From NCBI GenBank assembly GCA_900074725.1, contig LT598460.1, positions 315,502 to 379,501 of the forward strand: a DNA stretch of 64,000 nt, read 5' to 3'. The DNA comes from Lachancea dasiensis. Taxonomy: Eukaryota; Ascomycota; Saccharomycetes; Saccharomycetales; Saccharomycetaceae. The notes under the pieces were generated by a model. That model did not search any database and was not told the DNA's origin. It was given only the letters and a program-made list of their open reading frames with translations. Below, in pieces: positions 19,566-28,211 of the stretch (its first letter is position 1; each line of letters begins with the position of its first letter). Position numbers and translations under genes: made by a program.

Positions 19566-21053
19566 ATGGGAAAGCTCCTCTATACGAGTCCGGTGAGGTC
19601 TGCTCAGCGTAAGTGCGCTGGAAAATCTATTCGTTTTGAGTCTACATCCCATCACAGTCATATTTCTCAAATTCCAGACTTTAGCAAATATTCGCCAACC
19701 AAATCAATAAGTGAGCTAGCTCCGTATGTGTCATCAACTCTATGTGCTTACCCTCTACAATCAAAGTACGTAAATCAACAGCATTACTATCAGAACAAAA
19801 ACATACTGGAAAAGCACTACCTGACCAGAAAGCCACATCCTGTGTCGCTGTCGCAGCTGGCCCAATATTTCGATGATTCAACCACCCTGACGAAGCAAAA
19901 AATCATAAACAGCGGGCGGTTCGTGCAGCAAGAGCTGGTCACTAGAATTGCACACAAAATCCACTTACTGCAAACGCTACCCTTCAATGTTGTAAACAAT
20001 TTTCACTTCAGCCAAGTATATGAGTCATACTACAATATCTTTGAGCGGTTCAGACGATACCCAACGATCAAGACGATTGAGGACAATGAAAAGTTTGCGA
20101 GGTTTCTTCAAGGCATCCTGTCTGACTTCAATTCGCTTAATTTACCACACCTGATTATGGGTGCTCTAGAGTGTCGGATTCTCGATTTGCACCCCCCGGA
20201 AAAAGTTGATGAAGTGGTGTCAAGCTTGCTGCGGGCTCGTATATCCCGGCGCCTAATTGTAGAAGAGCACCTGAGTATAACTTCGAATTTCAACAGCGGG
20301 AAGAAAAAGAACACTTTGGTTTTGGGGGATATTTTCCAGGAATGCAGCGCATACGAATTTCTGTTAGGAGCCAAAGCTATGTGCGAGAAATTCATTCAGG
20401 ACATGTACTTCCACGGTATAGCACTTCCGGAGTTCGTTGTTGACGGTAACCTGGGTCTCAAGTTTTATTTTCTACCGTTGCACCTGAAGTATTTGTTGGG
20501 AGAGCTCCTACGCAACAGCTACGAAGCTACCATGAAAGAGTACATCCGGCTGGGCCTTGAGAAACCTGAGCCAATAACTGTAACCATTGTGTCTAACGAA
20601 CAATCATTCCTTTTCAGGATATCGGATCGCGCTGGCGGGATCCCCCACGATGAAAAAACTCTCTGGTCGTTCGGTAAATCAAAGGAAATGGCGCGCAAGT
20701 CTCTTAGCAATTTTCATAAGCTTCCGGGCTTACAAACCATATCATTGTACGACTACATGTATGATAAGAAGGCCGGTGGGCCAACGTCTCACCCGTACAA
20801 ATTTACTTCCCTTGAGCCCATTAGTGCCTCTAATTTGCCAAAGGGTCATAAATTTGAGAAACCATTGCTTGGTCTTTTGGAGAGATCTTCACGCTACAAG
20901 CTGGGAATTGGCCTAGATATGTGCAGAGTCTACGCCGAGTACTGGAATGGTGATTTGACCGTTCACTCCATCAAAGGGCACGGTACAGATACTGTCTTAA
21001 AATTGGGTAACCTAATGTACCACACAGACAAGTTGCAATTAGACAAAGTATGA
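19566..21053 (+). CDS. PKP2: Mitochondrial pyruvate dehydrogenase kinase Pkp2
   Basis: Mitochondrial protein kinase of the BCKDK/PDK type that phosphorylates the E1-alpha subunit of pyruvate dehydrogenase and thus inhibits it. The ATG at 19566 gives 495 aa (S. cerevisiae Pkp2, YGL059W, 491); a GTG upstream is ignored. Residues 1-30 are basic, a likely presequence. The GHKL ATPase motifs are in order: N box ELLRNSYEATMKEY near 312, the ATP-lid start SDRAGGIPHDE near 352, GIGLDMCRVYAEYWNGDL near 447 and GHGTDTVL near 470. Its substrate complex includes PDB1, encoded in the same window. Confidence 0.95.
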   Translation: MGKLLYTSPVRSAQRKCAGKSIRFESTSHHSHISQIPDFSKYSPTKSISELAPYVSSTLCAYPLQSKYVNQQHYYQNKNILEKHYLTRKPHPVSLSQLAQYFDDSTTLTKQKIINSGRFVQQELVTRIAHKIHLLQTLPFNVVNNFHFSQVYESYYNIFERFRRYPTIKTIEDNEKFARFLQGILSDFNSLNLPHLIMGALECRILDLHPPEKVDEVVSSLLRARISRRLIVEEHLSITSNFNSGKKKNTLVLGDIFQECSAYEFLLGAKAMCEKFIQDMYFHGIALPEFVVDGNLGLKFYFLPLHLKYLLGELLRNSYEATMKEYIRLGLEKPEPITVTIVSNEQSFLFRISDRAGGIPHDEKTLWSFGKSKEMARKSLSNFHKLPGLQTISLYDYMYDKKAGGPTSHPYKFTSLEPISASNLPKGHKFEKPLLGLLERSSRYKLGIGLDMCRVYAEYWNGDLTVHSIKGHGTDTVLKLGNLMYHTDKLQLDKV

Positions 21054-21311
21054 ATGGTCAATCAAGCACAAATAGCTGTATTCAATACACTATGGCGCTA
21101 CTTGACATAATGCCCTACATAACGAATCTAATCAGTCAAACGATTTCGCTGACATGTTAGTCACTTGAATATATCACTATATACGCCTGATGACTTAGCG
21201 TGATGGCAGTTTTCCTGTAGAGGCTCGATAGGTAGTTATCAAGTACCGTCATTGAATTGCCATCATTGATTGCAAAGCCAAGCCCGCGATAGTCAAGAAA
21301 CGCCTGAGAGA

Positions 21312-21904
21312 ATGTCAACGCCGGCTAGAAGAAGGCTAATGAGAGATTTTAAAGTAAGTAGTAATGTCCAATGGACACGAATGTCCAATCCTACACCCCA
21401 CATTTGACGGTCTAGATTTGCTAACTATTTTGGTGTTAACAGCGAATGAAGGAAGATGCTCCTCCTGGAGTATCAGCTTCTCCATTACCTGATAATGTTA
21501 TGGTGTGGAACGCCATGATTATAGGCCCTGCGGATACACCGTACGAAGACGGTACTTTCAGGCTGTTGCTAGAGTTTGACGAAGAATACCCAAACAAACC
21601 TCCACATGTCAAGTTTTTGAGCGAAATGTTTCACCCTAATGTGTACGGAAACGGAGAGATATGCCTAGATATTTTACAGAACCGATGGACCCCTACCTAC
21701 GACGTTGCCTCGGTATTGACATCTATTCAAAGTTTATTCAACGATCCGAACCCAGCTTCCCCTGCTAATGTGGAAGCCGCGACGCTTTTCAAAAACCAAA
21801 AGCCTTTGTACATTAAAAGAGTCAAGGAGACCGTCGAGAAGTCTTGGGAAGATGATCTGGACGATATGGAGGACGATGAAGAAGACGAGGATGATGACGA
21901 ATGA
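21312..21904 (+). CDS. RAD6: Ubiquitin-conjugating enzyme Rad6, two exons
   Basis: E2 enzyme for post-replication repair (PCNA, with Rad18), histone H2B ubiquitylation (with Bre1) and the N-degron pathway (with Ubr1). Exon 1 (21312-21353) encodes [14 protein letters not shown] and exon 2 (21443-21904) continues [18 protein letters not shown]. Together they are 167 aa and nearly identical to S. cerevisiae Rad6 (YGL058W). The catalytic cysteine lies in the [12 protein letters not shown] motif, and the acidic C-terminal tail of Asp/Glu is present. Starting at the ATG in exon 2 would delete the first helix that binds E1 and Rad18, so the spliced form is preferred. The intron is not found in the S. 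cerevisiae gene as I know it. Confidence 0.96.
21354..21442 (+). other. Spliceosomal intron of RAD6 (89 nt)
   Basis: 5' splice site GTAAGT at 21354, branch site TGCTAAC at 21419-21425 and 3' site AACAG at 21442. Phase 0, between Lys14 and Arg15. Its removal restores the otherwise missing Rad6 N-terminus exactly. Confidence 0.93.
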
Positions 21905-22010
21905 GAGTAACTGTTCTTCAGACATGCTGTCATGGTAATTCGCATACTGCATATACAAAAACTTCGTTGCATTTGGTGAAAAGGATGAAGAAAATGGCTA
22001 AAGCATGTTT

Positions 22011-22946
22011 TCATCGCTTCCACCACTGGAACCATTTTCTACTGGGGGAGCCATCCAAGCCTTTTGGCTGGTCGCTTGCAAGACTTTCCACCGAGAAATC
22101 GTTATCGGAGAGCTCTGTGACACCTTCCTCAGCAAAGCAAGCCACATTTGATTTACTCTCTTTGTCCTGGTAAAGTTGAAAGTCCTCGAAAGTTGCCAGG
22201 AGAGCTACCACAATGCCTATAAAAGCTACCATGCGTGTGCCTGGATCCAAACCCGTCCTCATACTATCAAAACGAGATTTTCTTTGCGGAATGCATGTCC
22301 AAACGTTCTGAAGCTGTTCTTTTTTTAGCTGGTGCACTTTTTGTTCAGACTTTAGCACTTTCGCTGGGTGTCGCCAAATAAAATCTTCTGGCTTGGAACC
22401 TAAGAAAGATATATTCTCTCGAGGACCGTAGGATCCATATCCAGTATAAAACAATAACTGTTTTTGAACCCAAGGTATTTCTTTCCAGTGTATATTTGGC
22501 GGAATGCAATTTAACGAAACCTCTATTAATTCTCGATCTTGTTGGGTAAGCCTAGAGTAAACTTGTACTAGACTAGCCGGAGGTATATCTAAGTCATTTA
22601 AAGAAGGCTCAGCTGCATTTAGATTGCCGCTTCTACGAGCCGAGAATTTTTGTAAGTACAGATTTCGTAGCTCGCCGCTGTCGATTCTTTGCATTACCTT
22701 TTCTCTTTTGGCAAAAGACTCGACTTCATCATCCTCTTGACTATTCCCCGAGGGGTGAAATACTGAGAAAATGTCTTTCAAAGATGTGACTATAAGTTGC
22801 GACGATTGTGCCTGCTCGGCTTCTCCTAGTCTCTTCGCCTGACGCTGTAGCAGGGATTTGGGAGGTGTCCTGAGATTTGTCGAAAGGCACCTGGTATCAA
22901 CTATTCGCAGAACATGAACATTTTGCCCTCGGTGAACATTGAGCAT
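22011..22946 (-). CDS. GEP7: Mitochondrial protein Gep7
   Basis: Orthologue of Gep7 (YGL057C), a mitochondrial protein of unknown biochemical role whose gene interacts genetically with prohibitin genes. It is 311 aa from an ATG at 22946. The first ~35 residues are rich in Arg, Ser and Thr without acidic residues, consistent with a presequence. LTQQDRELIEVSLNCIPPNIHWKEIPWVQKQLLFYTGYGSYGPRE is the best conserved stretch in the family (quoted as two adjoining parts: LTQQDRELIE and the GYGSYGPRE end). A single hydrophobic segment, RMVAFIGIVVALLATF, lies near 240 and is a likely membrane anchor. The position beside RAD6 and SDS23/24 agrees with the YGL order. Confidence 0.85.
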   Translation of the reverse strand: MLNVHRGQNVHVLRIVDTRCLSTNLRTPPKSLLQRQAKRLGEAEQAQSSQLIVTSLKDIFSVFHPSGNSQEDDEVESFAKREKVMQRIDSGELRNLYLQKFSARRSGNLNAAEPSLNDLDIPPASLVQVYSRLTQQDRELIEVSLNCIPPNIHWKEIPWVQKQLLFYTGYGSYGPRENISFLGSKPEDFIWRHPAKVLKSEQKVHQLKKEQLQNVWTCIPQRKSRFDSMRTGLDPGTRMVAFIGIVVALLATFEDFQLYQDKESKSNVACFAEEGVTELSDNDFSVESLASDQPKGLDGSPSRKWFQWWKR

Positions 22947-23286
22947 CTCAAAGTGCCAAGAAGTCGTATTTACAGATGCCTGGGTACTTCAACTTGTCCG
23001 TCATTAATATTTAGTTCTGTTTGTTTTATTTAGCACCATAAACGGCGTCCCTCGGGTTACTGAAGCCATCTCTCATCGACGGCCGTACCGTGAAAAGCTT
23101 CTTCACAATGGTTGCTGCATCAAATATGTGTTATCAAAACAAGCTTTGTTGAATGGTTGTGAAAACTGCGATGATTTCTTCCACCTACGCTTCAAAACTA
23201 CCAACTACGGTGAATTTATTCTAACCATTTTAACTTGACCACGCCTCTTAGGGTTTGCATTGGACGTACGTTTCAAAAGCGTTCGG
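22947..23286. other. Intergenic: GEP7 promoter and SDS23/24 3' region
   Basis: 340 bp between two minus-strand genes; nothing recognisable is present. Confidence 0.4.
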
Positions 23287-24705
23287 TTATACACCCACAC
23301 TACCCCTCTGCCGTCTTGCAGCAAGAGGATCAACTTTGGTATGCTCTGTTTGCCTTCTAGCAAAAAGACCTAGGATATCTGTCAGAGATAACACTCCGAT
23401 TAGTTTACCGGTGCGATACTCCTTTTCAAAGAGAGGGGTCGACGTCGGCGCACTAGTTTCTTCAAAGCTTTTGACGCTGATTGGGGACCCTGACCTATTT
23501 GGAGTATCATGGTCACTGTTAGCGCTGTGAGCCGCATTCATGGCGGCAGACTGAGGAGAGTTGGACACTACTGACGAGGATGAAGGGGTCGAGGAACTTG
23601 ACTTTTCTGGTTGGACAATCCACAATCTGTGGGCTTTCGTGGCAACCAGTTTCGCCATCGTCCTTGCTAGCGAACTGGTCGGATAAACATGAAATATGGG
23701 AAACGAATCTTTTCCCATTTCTAAACCTCTGGAATTCAAAATAACAGATATGAAATGGCGGCAAGTGTTGTGCAGGAGTGGGTACTGAGATGTTCGAGTG
23801 ACATGTTTGACATCGGTGACACTTATGTTTCCCAGTAAGTTCCCATGATGGTCGACGACAGCTATAGATGAGATGCGTTCCGTATGCATTTTGTAAAGAG
23901 CCATTATTAGCTGTTCTTCACCTTGTATGGAAATAACCCGCGATTGCCGACTTGTGGGTGCGGTATGAGTATCAAGGACACCAATACCCAGGTCCTTCAA
24001 GCTAGAGTTCAACAGAGGCTGGAGCCCGCTAAATTGCCGCGCGTTATCCCACAGATACTTGATGAGCCGTCTCTGCGATAAAATACCCCTAATCTGTGTT
24101 GATGCGTTGTCCGTGATGGCAACACGATGCACACCAGACCCAAGTATTCCCATAGCCGTCGTTAAATTATCAAGTTCACGTAATTTGTGGAATTGGTTCT
24201 TCGGGGTCAATTTCACTATTTCACCAACTGGAACTGGTTTTCCCATCTGGCAGTCGCGAGCCACTTGTGGGTCATTGACTTGAATCTTGTTGAGAACCAG
24301 CAGCAAATACGAGTTCAGGTCATTGTAGTCAAAAGTGTAGCAGTTCATATCACCAGGAAATTGTTCTACAGGTAGAGATGTGAGGTTGTGACGGATTAAG
24401 GTATTGAAGGCTTCCTCCACGGACAATGTTCCGTCAACTGTCACCAGCTTATTCTGTTCAATCAATTGTGACAGAGGGGTATGCTGCCATTTCTGAGAGT
24501 GCACTTTTGTCAAACAGGAAGTTGTAGAGCTCATTTGTGATTCCAAAGACGAAGCACTGGCATTGCGTGATAAAGAAATGGACTCCAAGTCTGTTGTTAC
24601 CGATGGTTGTTGTGGAATCGCAGGTGGAGTGGACAACAGCTCTACGATGGAAGCGTGTCGGGAAGTAGTAGAGGCGTTCTGAGCTTGATTAGCAGTTTCC
24701 TTCAT
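23287..24705 (-). CDS. SDS23: CBS-domain protein Sds23/Sds24
   Basis: Cytosolic CBS-domain protein involved in cell separation and, by analogy to the fission yeast protein, inhibition of PP2A-type phosphatases. S. cerevisiae carries two WGD copies, SDS23 (YGL056C) and SDS24 (YBR214W); this is the single ancestral locus. The ATG at 24705 gives 472 aa; a TTG seven codons upstream is ignored. Conserved parts are SRHASIVELLSTPP near the N-terminus, QKWQHTPLSQLIEQNKLVTV, SLPVEQFPGDMNC, GILSQRRLIKYLWDNAR and GNISVTDVKHVTRTSQYPLL. Four CBS-like repeats can be followed. A Ser/Pro-rich loop separates the last two, and the end reads ARRQRGSVGV. Confidence 0.93.
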   Translation of the reverse strand: MKETANQAQNASTTSRHASIVELLSTPPAIPQQPSVTTDLESISLSRNASASSLESQMSSTTSCLTKVHSQKWQHTPLSQLIEQNKLVTVDGTLSVEEAFNTLIRHNLTSLPVEQFPGDMNCYTFDYNDLNSYLLLVLNKIQVNDPQVARDCQMGKPVPVGEIVKLTPKNQFHKLRELDNLTTAMGILGSGVHRVAITDNASTQIRGILSQRRLIKYLWDNARQFSGLQPLLNSSLKDLGIGVLDTHTAPTSRQSRVISIQGEEQLIMALYKMHTERISSIAVVDHHGNLLGNISVTDVKHVTRTSQYPLLHNTCRHFISVILNSRGLEMGKDSFPIFHVYPTSSLARTMAKLVATKAHRLWIVQPEKSSSSTPSSSSVVSNSPQSAAMNAAHSANSDHDTPNRSGSPISVKSFEETSAPTSTPLFEKEYRTGKLIGVLSLTDILGLFARRQTEHTKVDPLAARRQRGSVGV

Positions 24706-25311
24706 CGGCTGAAACACTACGGTCAAGAATGTCTTCGTGGTTCTTCACTTACTTGATGAATAGTGGATAATTTTCATGTACTCCCTTGTTCGCAGCTGCC
24801 ATGATTATATATATGTATCATCTACCACGGATATCAACGTTTCATTTAGGACATTCGCTCTTGAAGGTGAAGACCCTGGCCATTTAAGGACTTCATTCTC
24901 CTTTGGAGCTACCTTCACCTTCAAGTTAAGTTTATATAAATCTCCAACCAATACTTTTGATTTGATGATTAGAACCCGCTATGAAAAGATCGACTTAGAG
25001 AATTAGCGTTGACAACTTTTAACAATACCGGTACCGAATGCGGTCGCTCAACAAGTTTCATCCCCTTTCACAGTTCACTTGTGAAAGTTTTGTTACTGAC
25101 GCATGTCAATGTAACATCACACACAGTCTATGTCTTTGTTTTCTGCGCTATTATGGGCTTTGCCCAACAAGAATATTGAGTAGCCGTGGCTGGTTTGGGA
25201 TGTATGGCATTTGAAGGTAGCCGACCAGTTTATTGCAGTCCTCGAACAAAGTATCTCAGCGTGCCTTTCTATATTAAATGAGTTGTAGCAGCGAGTGCTG
25301 GTGACAGCAGT
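24706..25311. other. Intergenic: SDS23/24 promoter and upstream region of dead zinc transporter gene
   Basis: 606 bp. It contains two zinc-response-element-like sequences at 24858 and 24917, listed separately, and a TATATAAA at 24932. No intact gene is visible. Confidence 0.45.
24858..24927. promoter_or_regulatory. Zap1-type zinc-response-element-like sites
   Basis: CTCTTGAAGGT (24858-24868) and ACCTTCAAGTT (24917-24927) differ from the Zap1 consensus ACCTTNAAGGT at two positions and one position. A TATATAAA follows at 24932. They lie 5' of a ZRT1-type relic, and in S. cerevisiae ZRT1 is activated by Zap1 through such sites. They are probably remnants, though they could also act on SDS23/24. 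The assignment is an inference from sequence match and position. Confidence 0.4.
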
Positions 25312-26348
25312 GGAATCATGATGCTGTCACGATTAGTGACACAACCGTGCCAAATGCTTGGAAGAAATGCGTTATCAGCGGGGCGTATTATGGCGGCAAT
25401 AGCTATGATGGCTTGTTGGGTGCCCGCATCTCATCTGTGCTCATTATACTAGTGGTGTCTACAGGATTCACACCTTTTCTAGTTATCTCCCTCAAAGTCC
25501 CAAGACTTCGAATACCACATGATGTCTGCTATTTGGCATGTTACTTTGGTACAGGCGTTATCGTAGCTACCGCATTTGTTCACCTACTGGTTCCTGCATA
25601 TGAAGAGATTGGCAAAAACAGCCGTGTGGGACAATCTGGGAACTAGACGATTTATCCTTGGTGTCCAGCCATCGTGTTGTGTATAGTCTTTGTAACGTTC
25701 ATCGTGGATTTAATTGACGACATTGCGGTGCAACCTAAACGGTATATACCAAAATGGTTGCAGTGGTGGTTCTAAGCTGTCCTTGCTGCGAGGTCGAGCG
25801 ATGGAGTGAACGACCGGTTAGGAATTGGGGACACGAGTGATAGTGAAGAACAAAAGGTACAGGAAGTGATGTCTAACATGAGTACAGAAATAATGACTCA
25901 CTCGTTTCAAAGTCAGATAGGCGTTTTGCTTTATCTAAAATTCGGGATCATATTCCATTCGGTGATGAATGGGTTAAACCTAGGACCTACTGGTGAGAGA
26001 TTCTCAAGGCCATATGCTGTATTGGTGTTCTGTCAACCATTTTGAGGGATTAGGTATCGGGGCTAAAATGGCGGCCGTATGCACTGTGTTGGTTATATGG
26101 GTTGACCACTCCAGTTAGTCTTGCAGTTGGATTGGGCGTTAGAACGAAATACGATGGTAACTCGTTCCCGCTGATTGTCCCTCCCGGCGTCCTGGGTGCG
26201 ATCTCAGTTGAGTATGCAGGTTTGGATGCGTTTCGCACGTGATTTACTTGTTAACAAGTATGGAACCGCTAACATGGCCAAATTGTGGTTCATGGTAGCA
26301 TACACATTGCTTAGAGGTATCATGTCTCTTTTTGGGGAAATGGCCTAA
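25312..26348 (+). pseudogene. ZRT1: Decayed ZRT1-type plasma-membrane zinc transporter (ZIP family)
   Basis: Remnant of a ZIP zinc transporter similar to Zrt1. Segments in Zrt1 order are AWKKCVISGAYYGGNSYDG, LLGARISSV, RLRIPHDVCYLACYFGTGV, IVATAFVHLLVPAYE, VGQSGN, YPWCPAIVL, SFQSQIGVLLYLKFGIIFHS, VMNGLNLG, RPYAVLVF, GLTTPVSLAVGLGVRTKY and the C-terminal GIMSLFGEMA. The frame is interrupted: a TAG at 25644 replaces the Trp expected after GQSGN, a TAA follows near 25773, a 1-nt insertion at about 26042 shifts the frame just before EGLGIGAK, and further shifts follow. The transmembrane core between that point and GLTTP is shortened. It is clearly non-functional. SDS23 and OLE1 are direct neighbours in S. 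cerevisiae, so this copy was gained, or was present in the ancestor and lost elsewhere. Confidence 0.9.
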
Positions 26349-26530
26349 GATATCACACTGGTGAGTGTGTCAAGTCCTTCTCAGACGGCACGGGGACCAA
26401 ACTTTATGCAGAAGACTGCGCCAACGTTGTGAGCCCACGAGATCTCCGCCATGTGTTCGAGATAGTGTACTGCTTCTGTGTTGCTCTCTCAGTAGCCACA
26501 CGAGCGGGGCAACGTTCAGCTAGAAGGTAA
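26345..26530 (+). other. Unassigned coding-like fragment after the zinc transporter relic
   Basis: A 61-codon stop-free stretch directly follows and slightly overlaps the end of the ZRT1-type relic in another frame. It reads GECVKSFSDGTGTKLYAEDC, then NVVSPRDLRHVFEIVYCFCV. The composition looks protein-like, with four to five cysteines, but there is no start codon and I do not recognise the family. It may be a second gene fossil; chance is not excluded. Confidence 0.25.
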
Positions 26531-27376
26531 TTGATGGTAGTTGGGAGAAGGCAGTCCAATTTGAAATCTCTCGAGAAAAGTAAGGACTGTCGAACAGTAG
26601 ATAGAGCTCGCTAGATTCTTTGTGCAACTTAGTCATTCTCGATGAATGTAGATCAAACCAGCTCAGCTTAATTCTCTGCGATTAGTTAGGCTCAAATGTT
26701 AGTTTGCAAGCAAGTGTGACCTATTTTTAGTTCACGCTGAAGAGTAAATTGTGTTACTCTGTACCACAGCTGTTTGACCAAACCTCCTTGGAACCAACGC
26801 CTCTGAGAGTCCTTTGGGAAGCCTCTGGGAAAGTGTGCGCTCCCGAACCATCGTTATGTTCCTGTTGACACTTTCCGCGATAGTCCTCGCCCTGCGTCAA
26901 GAGTGACCTTCGGAGTTCTGTATAAAAACCAATCTTCCCTGCCAATATCTGGCGTCTTCCAATCACCATCAGCGGCTAAATGACACGATGGTACGCTTTT
27001 CTTCAGAACGCTCACACCAGCAGTTCTGACAGCTGGCCAGTCCATGCACAGGCTTTAATCACCACTGGAAGTCTTCGAACTGCTTTGGTGGCCACACAGT
27101 TGATGCTCATGGTCAAGCCATGGGCCAAAGCCCCAGTAGACTACCCGGCGAAGGAGGAGTGTAAGTCTCGGATCACATAGGTCACTTGTGTTTTTTGCCA
27201 GCAGAGAAGTCGTGGGGCGACATCCTTAGCTAGCTGACCGCTTCCCTGTGTCGGCAGGAAAAGCCAACAGACGCCAAATACTTGCAAGATTTGGACGCAT
27301 GGCAGTAACCCACCACTCCGGGGATCCTCCGATGGCTACGTGTTGGATGGAAATAGCCGTACAGCGTCAAGCCGAG

Positions 27377-27418
27377 GACTTGTGGGACTTGTGGGACTTG
27401 TGGGGCTTGTGGGACTTT
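27377..27418 (+). repeat. 9-bp tandem repeat, about 4.5 copies
   Basis: Units GACTTGTGG at 27377, 27386 and 27395, a GGCTTGTGG variant at 27404 and a partial copy at 27413. It lies 0.8 kb upstream of OLE1, probably a minor microsatellite. Confidence 0.8.
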
Positions 27419-28105
27419 TATGAAGGACTTTGCCCGTCCCTTCCTTTCGTCGGCGGGACATTAGGTAAGCTAGCAAAGACCACCCTCGGCTCCCAATGGC
27501 TAAGTGTCGGCTGGGACCAGTGTTCCTGGCGTTGTGTCAACGATTCTTCCGGCTGAACCCCGCTGTCGGTCACGTGCTGCCGTAATGTACTCGTACTCGT
27601 CACGCTTTCGTCATATATGACCAGGGTGTTTTTCGGGTTTGTGGTTTCCACAAATCCAACAAAAAAAGGAAAGCAATGGAAAAAAAAAAAGAAGGGTACA
27701 AAGGCTGGAAGTGCCACAAAATCGTTGGGTAATTAAGAGCATTGCACACGGAGGGACGATTTAAACGCATTGGCATGTGTTTGTATGCGTTTGTCTCTGC
27801 GCTCAGCTCTGTGGTGTCGCTTACGTCAGTGATGTGGTAAGCACGATCACACATTGGCGCTTGGGATCACGCCCAACGATGGAACACTCCGCCCTCATCA
27901 AATACATCTCGAAAATTCAACACTAAAAGCTATCGGTTATATGGTTAACTATCGCAAGAGAAACGACTACGTTTGCCTCTAACTTTTCTCATAAAGGTGA
28001 CCAGGTTTTTTTTGAGTATTGTTGGAATCCGATCATACCACACAGTGACTCCACGCAGTTTCAGCAAGCATACAAGTGAAGCCCCCTTCTAAACGAGAGG
28101 GCACA

Positions 28106-28112
28106 TATAAAA
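28106..28112 (+). promoter_or_regulatory. TATA box of OLE1
   Basis: TATAAAA, 106 bp upstream of the OLE1 ATG, followed by a pyrimidine-rich leader. It fits a highly expressed regulated yeast gene. Confidence 0.6.
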
Positions 28113-28211
28113 GCAAGAGTGGAGATCTAGCTTTAGGCGGATTATAATCTTCCTTCACATTGCTACCAAGCTTCACAGTCTTGAGTACACTTTCAACACA
28201 CTTGCACAAAG

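Larger units (their letters stand above)
26531..28211. other. Intergenic: OLE1 upstream region
   Basis: About 1.7 kb without a recognisable gene. It holds a 9-bp tandem repeat at 27377 and an OLE1 TATA box at 28106. A 66-codon ATG frame at 26980-27180, with a TATAAAAA about 60 bp upstream, resembles no known protein. I did not find the low-oxygen element ACTCAACAA here. Confidence 0.4.

Noticed and set aside
26980-27180. 66-codon ATG frame with TATA-like sequence upstream and a GTAAGT near its end
   Set aside because: No similarity, no convincing branch site, and joining to likely acceptors gives an immediate or early stop.
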